NCBI GenBank assembly: GCA_016714935.1
Contig: JADKBU010000018.1
Coordinates: 11,176-75,175 of the forward strand
Length of the DNA: 64,000 bases
Direction: 5' to 3'
DNA from: Candidatus Accumulibacter propinquus
GTDB lineage: Bacteria > Pseudomonadota > Gammaproteobacteria > Burkholderiales > Rhodocyclaceae
In this document: in pieces, positions 55,513-64,000 of the stretch
Layout: each line of letters starts with the position of its first letter
Numbering within the stretch: the first letter of the stretch is position 1
Made by a program: the position numbers and the translations under genes
Notes under the pieces: model-generated
What the model was told of the DNA's origin: nothing
What the model saw: only the letters and a program-made list of their open reading frames with translations
Database searches by the model: none

Positions 55513-56838
55513 ATGGATCACAACACCGCCAATCTGCAAACCGCCCTGATCTGGCTGAAGACACTGGTCGCGGGTCGCCTGGGCGTCGTCCTCGGGAAGC
55601 GCGAGGGTTTCGAACTTCCGCCGCTCGACTTCTACCACCAGGACTCCTGGCTGGCCGGTTTCCTCGAACGCTACGAGCCGTGCTATGAAGAGTTTGCGAT
55701 CTTCCTGCTGGCCATTGTCCCGCACCTGCAACCGCAGTTCTTCAACCGGATCATCGCCGAGCACCTCCCCGAAGGCGGCGATTTCCCGGAGTTCGGCGGG
55801 GTGCGCGGAGCCAACCACCGGGGCATCCTGCCCACTGGAGAAACCGCCCAGTTCCTGCTGGCCGGCGACGACCTGGAGAAGCGCCTGCAGGTGCAGCGCC
55901 TGTTGAGTGCTGAACACTGGTTTGCGCGCCAGCATATCCTGTGGCTGGAATCGTTGCCGCACGGCGAGCCGGCGATGAGCGGCAGGCTGATCGTCGATCC
56001 CGAGGTGGTCGACCTGCTGACCGTCGGCAAAGTCGGCAGACCCCGGTTCAGCCCGGACTTTCCGGCCGAATACATCGAAACGGCGATGGACTGGGAAGAT
56101 CTGGTGCTGCACCCGCACACCGTCAGTCAGATCGGCGAAATCGAAAACTGGATCAAGCACAACGACACCCTGCTGCATGACTGGGGGATGAAGAGAAGGA
56201 TCAAGCCCGGCTACCGGGCCCTGTTCTACGGGCCGCCGGGTACCGGCAAGACCCTGACCGCGTCGCTGCTCGGCAAACAGACCGGCAAGGACGTGTTCCG
56301 CATCGATTTGTCGCGGGTGGTCTCGAAGTACATCGGCGAGACCGAGAAAAATCTCTCGAAGCTGTTCGAGAAGGCCGAACACAAGGCGTGGATCCTGTTC
56401 TTCGACGAAGCCGACGCGCTGTTCGGCAAGCGCACCGAAATCCGCGATGCGCACGACAAGTACGCCAACCAGGAAGTGGCGTACCTGTTGCAGCGCATCG
56501 AGGCCTACAACGGGCTGGTGATCCTGGCATCCAACCAGCGTGCCAACATCGACGAGGCTTTCGTTCGGCGTTTCCAGAGCATCGTCCATTTCCCGATGCC
56601 GAGAGCCGAGGAGCGCTACCAAATCTGGCGGAAAACCTTCCCGCCGCAAATCGCCATCGGCGACGACATCGACTGGCAGCAGATCGCCTTGCGGCATGAA
56701 CTGAGCGGTGCCGGCATTCTCAACGTCACGCATTTCTGCGCGGTGCAGGTGCTTGCCGAGCAGGCCACCCGCCTGGAACTCAAACAACTGGAGGCGGCGA
56801 TCCGGCGGGAATATGTCAAGGAAGGAAAGATCGTCTAG
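55513..56838 (+). CDS. AAA+ ATPase of the contractile injection system (Afp15/Pvc15)
   Basis: The protein has 441 residues. The N-terminal ~200 residues are a specific helical domain (FELPPLDFYHQDSWLAGF). The AAA+ module has Walker A YGPPGTGKTL, Walker B WILFFDEADALFGKR, sensor-1 VILASNQRANIDEAFVRRF and the arginine finger. In Afp and PVC systems this ATPase is required for effector loading or particle maturation. It is the last gene of the locus and runs head-to-head into the opposite-strand gene, overlapping by four bases. Confidence 0.93.
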   Translation: MDHNTANLQTALIWLKTLVAGRLGVVLGKREGFELPPLDFYHQDSWLAGFLERYEPCYEEFAIFLLAIVPHLQPQFFNRIIAEHLPEGGDFPEFGGVRGANHRGILPTGETAQFLLAGDDLEKRLQVQRLLSAEHWFARQHILWLESLPHGEPAMSGRLIVDPEVVDLLTVGKVGRPRFSPDFPAEYIETAMDWEDLVLHPHTVSQIGEIENWIKHNDTLLHDWGMKRRIKPGYRALFYGPPGTGKTLTASLLGKQTGKDVFRIDLSRVVSKYIGETEKNLSKLFEKAEHKAWILFFDEADALFGKRTEIRDAHDKYANQEVAYLLQRIEAYNGLVILASNQRANIDEAFVRRFQSIVHFPMPRAEERYQIWRKTFPPQIAIGDDIDWQQIALRHELSGAGILNVTHFCAVQVLAEQATRLELKQLEAAIRREYVKEGKIV

Positions 56839-57587
56839 CGGGCCGTGTCGACGGCATCGACCAGGAAAGGGCAGGGCGCGCCGGCGAAGAGGTTGCACAG
56901 CAACCGGTGCTCCTTGCGGTCGATCGAGTCGAGGAAGGCGGTGGCCGAACCCATGCCGCGAAAAGCGTTGAAGCCGCTTTCGAGAAAGTGGTGCAGGTCG
57001 CCGAGCCCGGCCAGGTGCGCCGGCCCGCGCATCAGCTTGAGCATGCCGTTGAGCAAGGGCTTCCTGGCCAGTCGATCGAGCGCTTCGCCGGTTTCGCGGA
57101 TGAGCACGATCTGGCGCTCGCGCTCCGGCCGGCAGCCGACGAACCGGTAGGCCGCAGCGTAGGCGGCTTCGTCGATGCAGTCGATCAGCCCGGCGCGGCA
57201 GAGTTCGGCGACCATCGCCGAGTCGAGTTCCTCGGTCAGCGCATCGAGTTCGACGGCCAGCGCCAGGGTGCGCAGCGCCGAGGCCGGCAACATCTTGATC
57301 AATAGCGGCAGGATGCGCTCGACCTCCTCGTCGCGGCTGCTGAAGTCCTTCGGGCCATAGAGGTCGGAGAGAAAGAATTGCGCGGCCTGTCCGAAGCGGG
57401 CGCTGGCGAGCAGGTCGGCGTGCGTGCGCGCCAGGCGCGCGGCCTGCCACTCGCGCAGGCGCAGGCGCTGACGCGCCGCGATCGGCTGGCAGTTGGCCTG
57501 CAGGCGCAAGGCCTTGGCCGCCTGCACGTAACGCCGCAAGGCATTGGCGCTCTGCTGCTTCTCGTTCGAGGCATTCGGATCGTCCAT
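56835..57587 (-). CDS. conserved hypothetical protein with FFLSDLYGP motif
   Basis: This is an acidic-helical soluble protein of 250 residues. The conserved block FGQAAQFFLSDLYGPKDFSS followed by RDEEVERILPLLIKMLP recalls the FFLEELY motif proteins of Proteobacteria, whose function is unknown. Later sequence is helical with FRGMGSATAFLDSIDRKEHR. It is divergent from the aldehyde dehydrogenase operon, with a ~110-base promoter region in between. The 3' end overlaps the eCIS ATPase end by four bases. It is most likely chromosomal rather than part of the eCIS locus. Confidence 0.7.
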   Translation of the reverse strand: MDDPNASNEKQQSANALRRYVQAAKALRLQANCQPIAARQRLRLREWQAARLARTHADLLASARFGQAAQFFLSDLYGPKDFSSRDEEVERILPLLIKMLPASALRTLALAVELDALTEELDSAMVAELCRAGLIDCIDEAAYAAAYRFVGCRPERERQIVLIRETGEALDRLARKPLLNGMLKLMRGPAHLAGLGDLHHFLESGFNAFRGMGSATAFLDSIDRKEHRLLCNLFAGAPCPFLVDAVDTAR

Positions 57588-57698
57588 GAGGATGCATTAT
57601 GCACGCTGCCACCAGCGCTGTTTAGAAGCCTTAGCCTAACGCGAAGGCGCCGAGCGGAATACACTCTATCCCGGAACAACCTCAACAAGGAGCAGCGC

Positions 57699-59114
57699 AT
57701 GCCCCATCCCGATTCGCTGGCGAGCCGCTTTGCCCGCCTGCAGCGTGCCGCCAGAGACGATCCGAATCCGGATCGGGCGGTGCGCGCGCGTCGTTTGCGT
57801 GCCCTCGATCGGCTGCTGCTCGACAACGAACAGGCGTTCGCCGACGCCGTGCGGCAGGATTTCGGGCATCGCTCGCCGGCCGAGACGCGCCTGCTCGAAC
57901 TGTTCCCGAGCCACGCGGCCATTCGCCATGCCAGCCACCACCTGCGACGCTGGATGCGGCCACAGGCGCGTTCGGTCTCGTTGTGGTTCCAGCCGGGCAG
58001 GGCCGAGTTGCGCTATCAACCCCTCGGTGCCGTGGGCATCATCGTGCCCTGGAATTACCCGATCTTCCTGGCCGCGGCACCGCTGGCGGCAGCCCTGGCG
58101 GCGGGCAACCGCGCGCTGGTCAAGATGTCCGAGTTGACGCCCGCGACGGCGGCGCTGTTCGCCGAACGGGTCGGCAAGTACTTCGCCGACGACGAGTTGT
58201 CGGTGGTCGAGGGCGATGTCGGTGTCGCGCAGGAATTCTCGCGGCTGCCTTTCGATCACCTGTTGTTTACCGGCTCGACGGCGGTCGGCCGCCAGGTCAT
58301 GCGTGCCGCCGCCGACAATCTGACGCCGGTGACGCTCGAACTCGGCGGCAAGTCGCCGGCGATCATCGGGCCCGGATTGTCGACTGCCCAATTCGCGCAT
58401 GCCGTCGAGCGCATCATCATCGGCAAGAGCATGAACGCCGGTCAGACCTGCATTGCCCCCGACTACGTGCTGCTCCCGGCCGGGCAGGAACAGGCCTTCA
58501 TCGATGTCGCACGGCGCGTCGTCGGCGACTGCTATCCGGACATCGAACGGACCGCCGACTACACGACGATCGTCGATCAGCGCCAGTACGCCCGCCTCTG
58601 TGCCTACCTCGACGAAGCGCGGGCGGCCGGAGCCCGGGTCGTCGATCTTGCGCCGGGGGCCGTCGCCGACCCGGCGGCGCGTCGTCTGCCGCCGCTGGCT
58701 CTGCTCGATGCCGGCGACGAACTGCGCGTGATGCAGGAGGAAATCTTTGGCCCGCTGCTGCCGCTGCGACCCTATCGCGACCTCGACGCGGCGATCGCCT
58801 TCATCAACAGCCGGCCGCGGCCGCTGGCGCTGTACTACTTCGACCGCGCGCCGGCGAACATCGAACGCGTGCTCAATGAAACGGTTGCCGGCGGCGTGAC
58901 GATCAACGACACCATCCTGCACATTGCGCAGGACGACCTGCCTTTCGGTGGCGTCGGCCCGAGCGGCATGGGTTGCTACCACGGCTTCGAGGGGTTCCAG
59001 ACCTTTTCGGCGCGCAAGGCCGTCTTCCGGCAATCGCGCCTGTCGGCGATCGGTCTCTTCAAGCCGCCGTACGGCGCCTTGTTCGAGCGTTTGACGAGGA
59101 TCCTGCTGCGATGA
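57699..59114 (+). CDS. coniferyl-type aldehyde dehydrogenase
   Basis: This NAD(P)-dependent aldehyde dehydrogenase of 471 residues converts an aldehyde to an acid. Recognisable are GIIVPWNYPIFLAAAPLAAA, the Rossmann loop FTGSTAVGRQVM, the catalytic-region ELGGKSPAII with the nucleophile in NAGQTCIAPDY, and QEEIFGPLLPL. The closest family in pattern is coniferyl aldehyde dehydrogenase. The ATG at 57699 with AAGGAG upstream is chosen. The gene overlaps the Tat protein gene by four bases and stands with a GMC oxidoreductase, so an alcohol-to-acid pathway is likely. Confidence 0.88.
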   Translation: MPHPDSLASRFARLQRAARDDPNPDRAVRARRLRALDRLLLDNEQAFADAVRQDFGHRSPAETRLLELFPSHAAIRHASHHLRRWMRPQARSVSLWFQPGRAELRYQPLGAVGIIVPWNYPIFLAAAPLAAALAAGNRALVKMSELTPATAALFAERVGKYFADDELSVVEGDVGVAQEFSRLPFDHLLFTGSTAVGRQVMRAAADNLTPVTLELGGKSPAIIGPGLSTAQFAHAVERIIIGKSMNAGQTCIAPDYVLLPAGQEQAFIDVARRVVGDCYPDIERTADYTTIVDQRQYARLCAYLDEARAAGARVVDLAPGAVADPAARRLPPLALLDAGDELRVMQEEIFGPLLPLRPYRDLDAAIAFINSRPRPLALYYFDRAPANIERVLNETVAGGVTINDTILHIAQDDLPFGGVGPSGMGCYHGFEGFQTFSARKAVFRQSRLSAIGLFKPPYGALFERLTRILLR

Positions 59115-59614
59115 TTGCCGCGCGTCGACAGTTCCTCAAGACCGGCCTTGCCGGCAGCCTGCTGCTTGGTTGCGCGGGCTGGCTCAACGCCGCCGGCGCG
59201 CGCCCGCTCAGCGATGCCGAGCGCGAGATGCTCGGCGCGCTGACCAACGCCCTGCTGGACGGGGCGTTGCCGACAGACCTTGCCGCCCGCCGGCGCCTGA
59301 TCGCCGTGACCATCGACGGCATCGCCGTTGAAATCGCCGGTCTGTCCCTGGCCAGCCAGAAGGAGATCGGCGAGTTGTTCGGTCTGCTGGTTCTCGCACC
59401 CGGCAGGCGGTTCCTGGCCGGGGTCAGCAAGCCTTGGCGCGAGGCGGCAGCCGGCGACGTCCTCGAGTTTCTGCAAGCCTGGCGATCGAGCCGTCTGAGC
59501 CTGCTGCAGAGCGCGTACGCGGCACTGCACGACCTCACCTTTGGTGCCTGGTACGCGCGCCCGGACACCTGGGAGGCCATCGGCTATCCCGGTCCACCCA
59601 GGGGGTATTTCTGA
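59111..59614 (+). CDS. Tat-exported small subunit-like protein of the GMC operon
   Basis: The protein has 167 residues with a twin-arginine signal, AARRQFLKTGLAGSLLLGCAG, followed by a helical body (ISLASQKEIGELFGLLV-type) and the terminal TWEAIGYPGPPRGYF. It resembles gluconate-2-dehydrogenase subunit-3-like proteins that accompany GMC oxidoreductases and help their export. It overlaps both neighbours by one to four bases. Confidence 0.75.
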   Translation: MIAARRQFLKTGLAGSLLLGCAGWLNAAGARPLSDAEREMLGALTNALLDGALPTDLAARRRLIAVTIDGIAVEIAGLSLASQKEIGELFGLLVLAPGRRFLAGVSKPWREAAAGDVLEFLQAWRSSRLSLLQSAYAALHDLTFGAWYARPDTWEAIGYPGPPRGYF

Positions 59615-61221
59615 TGCAGGATCCGATCAAGGCCGGCCTGGCTGCCGGCTGGAAGCACATCGACGCGTCGCTGCTCGCCAGGGACCTGAGCGTGGAGGCC
59701 GACGTGGTGATCGTCGGCAGCGGCGCCGGCGGCGGCGTGACCGCGGACATACTCAGCGACGCCGGCCTGCATGTCGTGCTCGTCGAGGAGGGCCCGCTAC
59801 GCTCGTCGAGCGACTTCAGGATGCGCGAAGCCGACGCCTACCCGGAGTTGTACCAGGAGTCGGCGTCGCGCAAGACCGCCGACAAGGCGATCAACATCCT
59901 GCAGGGGCGCTGCGTCGGCGGTTCGACGACGGTCAACTGGACCAGCAGCTTTCGCACGCCACCGGAAGTCTTCGACTACTGGCAACGCCAGTTCGGACTG
60001 CGACAACTGAGCGTCGAATCGATGAGCTCGTGGTTTGCGGTGATGGAGCACAAGCTCCGGGTGCGCGCCTGGGACACCCCGCCGAACGCGAACAACAAGG
60101 TGCTCGCCGCCGGTGCCGAAAAACTGGGAATCCCGATCGGCGCCATCAAGCGCAACGTCAAGGGCTGCTGGAACCTCGGCTACTGCGGCATGGGTTGCCC
60201 GACCAACGCCAAGCAGTCGATGTTGCTGACCACCATTCCTGCCGCGCTGCAGCGTGGCGCAAGCCTGATCACCCGCTTGCGGGCCGAGCGTCTGCGTTTC
60301 GCCGGCAGTCGCGTCACCGCCCTCGACGGCGTCGCCCTGCAAGCCGACGGCCTGCATCCGTCCGGGAGGCGGGTGCTCCTGCGCGCGCGGCACTTCGTCA
60401 TTGCCGGTGGCGCGATCGGCAGCCCGGCGCTGCTGCTGCGCAGCGGCGTTCCCGATCCGCAGCGGCTGCTCGGCAAGCGCACCTTCCTGCATCCGGTGTT
60501 GATTTCGTCGGCGCTGATGCCCGAGCGCGTCGATGCCTACGCCGGCGCGCCGCAATCGATCTACACCGATCATTTCCTGCATCAGGCGCCGATCGACGGG
60601 CCGCTCGGCTTCAAGCTCGAAACACCGCCGCTGCACCCGGTGCTCTATGCGACGACGCTGCAGGGCTTTGGCGAGACGCACGTCAAGCTGATGCGCGAAT
60701 TCACCAACGTCAACGTGCTGCTGGCGCTGCTGCGCGACGGCTTCCATCCCGAAAGCCGCGGCGGCCAGGTGCGGCTCGGCAGCGACGGCCTGCCGGTGCT
60801 CGACTACCCGCTCGGCGACGTGATCTGGGAGGCGGCGCGGCGCGCCCTGCTGGCGATGGCCGAAATCCAGTTCGCCGCCGGCGCGCGCTGGGTCACGCCG
60901 GTGCACGAGACGGCGCCCGGCTATTCGAGCTGGGCCGAGGCCAGGACCGGGATCGCCGAGCTGCCACTCAAGCCGCTGCTCTGCCGGGTGGTCAGCGCGC
61001 ACGTGATGGGCGGCTGCGGCATGGCCGACACCCCGCAGCGCGGCGTCGTCGATCACCGTGGCCGGCACTTCTGGCTCGGCAACCTGTCGGTACATGATGG
61101 TTCGGTCTTTCCGACCAGCCTGGGGGCCAATCCGCAACTTTCGATCTACGGCCTGGTCGCCCGCAACGCCAGCCTGCTGGCCGCCGAACTGTCCGGCCGA
61201 CCGCTGCCGGCGATCCTCTGA
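59614..61221 (+). CDS. GMC family FAD-dependent oxidoreductase
   Basis: This flavoprotein of 535 residues oxidises an alcohol, probably feeding the upstream aldehyde dehydrogenase. The FAD motif is VVIVGSGAGGGVTADIL; GRCVGGSTTVNW is the second nucleotide-binding region. A cysteine pair YCGMGCPTNAKQS is typical of the longer GMC subgroup. The C-terminal GMC signature ends GNLSVHDGSVFPTSLGANPQ. There is no Tat signal of its own, so export could depend on the preceding small protein. The substrate is unknown. Confidence 0.88.
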   Translation: MQDPIKAGLAAGWKHIDASLLARDLSVEADVVIVGSGAGGGVTADILSDAGLHVVLVEEGPLRSSSDFRMREADAYPELYQESASRKTADKAINILQGRCVGGSTTVNWTSSFRTPPEVFDYWQRQFGLRQLSVESMSSWFAVMEHKLRVRAWDTPPNANNKVLAAGAEKLGIPIGAIKRNVKGCWNLGYCGMGCPTNAKQSMLLTTIPAALQRGASLITRLRAERLRFAGSRVTALDGVALQADGLHPSGRRVLLRARHFVIAGGAIGSPALLLRSGVPDPQRLLGKRTFLHPVLISSALMPERVDAYAGAPQSIYTDHFLHQAPIDGPLGFKLETPPLHPVLYATTLQGFGETHVKLMREFTNVNVLLALLRDGFHPESRGGQVRLGSDGLPVLDYPLGDVIWEAARRALLAMAEIQFAAGARWVTPVHETAPGYSSWAEARTGIAELPLKPLLCRVVSAHVMGGCGMADTPQRGVVDHRGRHFWLGNLSVHDGSVFPTSLGANPQLSIYGLVARNASLLAAELSGRPLPAIL

Positions 61222-61235
61222 AGGAGTCCTCCCGC

Positions 61236-62162
61236 ATGCTGTCGCGCGCGCTTCGCCGATCGCTGGCCCTGGAAGTGGCGCTCTACGTCGCGCTCGCCAT
61301 TTACGGATGTGATGCCTCGCCGGCGGCTGCCGCCGGCGTCGCGCTGGCCGGCGTGCTGGCCCTGCGGGCGACGCTGACGGCGGTGACCTACGCCTGGGCC
61401 TGGGCTTATCACTCGCCTGCGCCGCCCCTCTCGCCGGGGCAGGCCGTGCGCATGGTGCTCGGCGAGTACGCGGCCTGCGTACTCAGCTTCGTGCTGATCT
61501 TTCCGTTCGAGCGCTGGTGGATGGCTCCCGACCGCCTGTCAAGCGGTGCCGACCAGGCCGCCGGGCGGCCCGGCGCGCGTCCGCCGGTATTGCTGGTGCA
61601 CGGCTACAGTTGTTCGCGTGCCGCCTGGTGGTGGCTGCGCCGCCGCCTCGAAGCCGCCGGCTGGCGCGTGGCGACGATCAGCCTCGAACCGATCTACGGC
61701 AGCATCGACGACTTCGTCGAGCCTCTGGCGCGGCGCATCGCGGCCGTCCTGGCCGAAACCGGCGCCGAGCGTCTGCTGCTCGTCGGCCACAGCATGGGCG
61801 GGCTGGTCGCGCGCGCCTATCTGCAGCGTCACGGCGCGGCGCGGGTGGAGCGGCTGGTCACCCTCGGGACGCCGCACCAGGGCAGCCGCATCGCGCACAT
61901 CGGTCTCGGCGAGAACGCCCGCCAGATGCAGCCCGACAGCGCCTGGCTGCAGGCACTTGCCAGTCCGGCGCCGCTGCTCGATACTCGGGTCATCTACAGT
62001 CCGCACGACAATTTCGTGATGCCGCAAGAGAGATTGCTATTGCCGGGAGCAACCAGTCAGGCGATCGCCGGCGTCGGTCACCTGGCGATGCTCTATTCGC
62101 CGCGCGTGGCGCGGGCGCTGCTGGCGGCGCTCGCCGGCACCCGCGGCACCGGCGCCACCTGA
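61236..62162 (+). CDS. membrane-anchored alpha/beta hydrolase (lipase-like)
   Basis: The protein has 308 residues. Two hydrophobic segments near the N-terminus (residues ~10-45 and ~75-90) suggest membrane anchoring. The hydrolase part has the oxyanion loop PPVLLVHGYSCSRAAW, nucleophile GHSMGGLVARAY and TLGTPHQGSRIAH; the histidine is in IAGVGHLAML. It is co-directional with the GMC operon (14 bases apart). It may release the substrate alcohol from an ester; this is inference. Confidence 0.8.
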   Translation: MLSRALRRSLALEVALYVALAIYGCDASPAAAAGVALAGVLALRATLTAVTYAWAWAYHSPAPPLSPGQAVRMVLGEYAACVLSFVLIFPFERWWMAPDRLSSGADQAAGRPGARPPVLLVHGYSCSRAAWWWLRRRLEAAGWRVATISLEPIYGSIDDFVEPLARRIAAVLAETGAERLLLVGHSMGGLVARAYLQRHGAARVERLVTLGTPHQGSRIAHIGLGENARQMQPDSAWLQALASPAPLLDTRVIYSPHDNFVMPQERLLLPGATSQAIAGVGHLAMLYSPRVARALLAALAGTRGTGAT

Positions 62163-62169
62163 GCCGCCG

Positions 62170-62862
62170 ATGCGCGCGCGCGTCCTGCTGCTGCCGCTCA
62201 GCCTGCTGTCGGCCCTGCCGCCAGCCGCGCTGGCGCAGGACGTGTTCGTCACCCGCGGTGCCGGCAGCCCGGTCTTTTCCGACAAGCCGCAGGCCGGCGC
62301 CAAGCCCCTGGTCCTGCCGCCGCTCAACGTGATCGAGCCGCTGCCGGTGTCCAGGGCGCCGGCAGCGGCCGCGCGCGCGCCGGAGGAAAACCGCCGAGCC
62401 GAGCCGGCAGTACCGGCCTACCAGAAGTTCAGCATCGTTGCGCCCGAGAACGACGGCAGCGTGCTGGCCAACACCGCGCTCTTCGAGGTGCGGGTCGCCG
62501 TCGAGCCGCCGCTGCAACTCGGCGAGGGGCACGCGGTCACGGTCAGCATCAACGGCCGGCCGGTCGGCCAGCGCTTCACCGCCGGCGAGTTCATGATTCC
62601 GCCCGAGTTCTGGGGCGACACCCTGCCGCCAGCCAACCAGCGTCACCAGCTCGACGCGGCGATCGTCGACCGCAATGGTGCGGTGCTCAGGCGGGCCGAG
62701 CCGGTGACCTTCCACCTGCGCTACTTCGCCGGCCTGCAGCACCGGCATGCGCCGCGGCCAGTCCCGATGCCGATCCCGGTCGACAAGCCCAGGCCGCCGG
62801 CGCAACCAGAGCCCTTGATCAGGAGATTCGTGCAACCGGCCAAGCCCCTGTTCGAGCGTTGA
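62170..62862 (+). CDS. secreted protein of unknown function, DUF4124-like start
   Basis: The protein has 230 residues with a signal peptide ending ALAQD. The early mature segment VFVTRGAGSPVFSDKPQAGA resembles the DUF4124 pattern. A central Ig-like fold (SVLANTALFEVRVAVEPPLQ) and a Pro-rich C-terminus follow. It follows the hydrolase by eight bases and ends at the IS91 remnant. No enzymatic motif is seen. Confidence 0.65.
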   Translation: MRARVLLLPLSLLSALPPAALAQDVFVTRGAGSPVFSDKPQAGAKPLVLPPLNVIEPLPVSRAPAAAARAPEENRRAEPAVPAYQKFSIVAPENDGSVLANTALFEVRVAVEPPLQLGEGHAVTVSINGRPVGQRFTAGEFMIPPEFWGDTLPPANQRHQLDAAIVDRNGAVLRRAEPVTFHLRYFAGLQHRHAPRPVPMPIPVDKPRPPAQPEPLIRRFVQPAKPLFER

Positions 62863-63649
62863 GTCGCTCGTGGCTTCGGCACGTCTATCACTCGTGTCGC
62901 AACCGGCATTGCCCGCTATGCCAGACCCGGGCGATGGAGGCGTGGCTCGCCGCACGGCGGCACGAAGTGCTGCCCGTGCCGTACTTTCATCTGGTGTTCA
63001 CACTACCGCACGAGCTCAATGCCTGCTTGCCGCCACCCCGAAACCGCTCTACGAGAATCTCTCCTCCGCGGTTTCGGCAACGCTCGCCGGGTTCGCCGCC
63101 AGCCCGCGACATCTCGGGGGCGTGCCGGCCTTCTCGCTGGTGTTGCACACGTGGAAACAAGCCGACTGGCAACGTCTGAAGCAACGACTCCACACCCATG
63201 ACTGGGTGGTCTATGCCAGGCAGCCACTCGGTGGTCCCGAAGCGGTGCTCGAGTCCCACGGCCGCTACACGCACCGAGTGGCGATCTCCAACGAGCGGAT
63301 TCTCGGCATTGACGGCAACGACGTGCTTCTGCGTGTCCGCGCCGATCCCACCAGTGGCAAGAAGCGCACGCTGCGCGTGCCGGGAACCGAGTTCATCGAC
63401 CGCTTTTTGCAACACGTCCTGCCGGCCGGTTTCAAGCGGATCAGTCACTACGGTTTGCTCTCGCCGACGCGCAAAAGGGAGGCTCTGGCGGCTGCTCGTG
63501 CGGCACTCAACGTGCCGCCACCTGCGCCCGCGGTGGTCGAGTCGGTCGCCGAGTTCATCACGGCGGGTCACGTGCATCGAGCAGGCACGCTGTCCGCATT
63601 GCGGGATCGGTCAGTTCCGGGTGGTCGCGACCCTTCTGCCACAACGTGA
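62859..63649 (+). pseudogene. IS91-family transposase remnant (truncated, frameshifted, internally deleted)
   Basis: The first part reads WLRHVYHSCRNRHCPLCQTR, the zinc-binding finger of IS91 transposases, then LPVPYFHLVFTLPHELNA. Around 63015-63040 the frame shifts, continuing as KPLYENLSSAVSATLAGFAA. A block between VLHTWKQ and WVVYARQPLGGPEAVL, which holds the HUH catalytic core in intact family members, appears deleted. The C-terminal part (SHGRYTHRVAISNERILGID and FIDRFLQHVLPAGFKRISHY) is recognisable. The N-terminus is missing as well. The element is therefore dead. Confidence 0.85.
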
Positions 63650-64000
63650 TCCTCCGAAGCTGCGGGGTCCTCCGTGATGATCGATCGCGATTCCGGTCTT
63701 CCGCAGCGATCGCACGGCGCTGCCGTTCGCGGTGTCGTTCGGCTTCACAGCGGGCAATCGCCCCCGCAAACCCCGTGTTCACTTGTGACGCCGCGGCAAA
63801 CCGGCTTTCTGCCAGCCTGGCTGCCCATCAGCAAGCGTCATCCTGGCGCGCGATGGCATGCCAAGCGATTGACTTTGGGCGGACCCGCCTTACAATCCCC
63901 ATAAGCACTGCCCTCGCGGCGGTTCAGTCCAACAAGGTTTATCTGCCGCGGATGCGCCTGCGTTTGGCCCGGGTGCTTGCAGCGCGGCAGATAAACGCTA
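63650..64000. other. window-end region with no protein gene
   Basis: No supported coding sequence follows the transposase remnant. The short open frame at 63674-63904 looks like tail sequence often found behind IS91 transposases. The last 65 bases hold a perfect inverted repeat. Confidence 0.5.
63937..63996. repeat. perfect 14-bp inverted repeat (GTTTATCTGCCGCG / CGCGGCAGATAAAC)
   Basis: The left arm is 63937-63950 and the right arm is 63983-63996, separated by 32 bases. Perfect arms next to a transposase relic suggest a mobile-element end or hairpin. It may be cut by the window edge, so the partner structure beyond 64000 is unknown. Confidence 0.75.

Noticed and set aside
30121..56838. Interpretation as a prophage or a type VI secretion locus
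   Set aside because: No terminase, portal, capsid, integrase, TssJ, TssL, TssM or ClpV gene is found; the CIS_TMP and DUF4157 genes and the AAA+ ATPase are eCIS markers.
63674..63904. 76-residue open frame after the transposase relic
   Set aside because: It resembles the untranslated tail region found behind IS91 transposases and has no independent support.

Overview
The window is GC-rich (mostly about 60-70 percent) and reads as a chromosome segment of a denitrifying or nitrate-respiring betaproteobacterium. The gene set (Mrp antiporter, napDAGHB, glutathione-dependent formaldehyde oxidation, DUF1178, cNMP-gated MscS, NIT-domain chemoreceptor, many HD-GYP/signalling genes) fits Rhodocyclales, for example relatives of Candidatus Accumulibacter or Dechloromonas. 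That assignment is inference from gene content only. Several genes carry single-base frameshifts. They may be real decay or may come from an indel-prone assembly.

Layout. 1-4846: the end of a multisubunit Na+/H+ antiporter operon (mrpAB fusion, C, D, E, F, G), with start/stop overlaps throughout. 4984-7091: a SAM methyltransferase facing a GNAT plus second methyltransferase pair. 7092-12976: periplasmic nitrate reductase napDAGHB, preceded by a perfect FNR/ANR box placed for class II activation; napB is frameshifted. 13096-13329: tRNA-Gly(GCC) and tRNA-Leu(UAA). 13365-18575: DUF1178 protein, frmA, fghA, moaA, and an MscS channel with a cyclic-nucleotide domain. 18606-29435 (minus strand): a NIT-domain chemoreceptor, an ABC export-type operon (ATPase, permease with about five frameshifts, CrtC/AttH-like lipocalin), two tandem HD-GYP paralogues, an MltB-like transglycosylase and a small membrane protein.

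30121-56838 is the highlight: a contiguous, single-strand locus for an extracellular contractile injection system (eCIS; Afp/PVC/MAC-like). It encodes DUF4255, an unknown 336-aa protein, one sheath, two tube proteins, DUF5908, a LysM hub protein, a VgrG-like spike, a PAAR tip, a gp25 wedge, two giant baseplate J/Pvc12-like proteins, a 1473-aa protein with tandem Ig-like repeats in the fibre position, a CIS tape-measure protein, a DUF4157 eCIS-core effector whose C-terminus looks like an HNH/GH-E nuclease, a TPR protein immediately downstream (candidate immunity or adaptor), and the AAA+ ATPase. There are no terminase, capsid or TssJLM genes, so this is neither a prophage nor a T6SS. The sheath/tube end is visibly lower in GC than its flanks.

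56835-62862: a conserved hypothetical gene facing the ATPase, then an oxidation operon (coniferyl-type aldehyde dehydrogenase, Tat-exported small protein, GMC oxidoreductase, alpha/beta hydrolase, secreted protein). 62859-64000: a decayed IS91-family transposase and a perfect 14-bp inverted repeat at the window edge.
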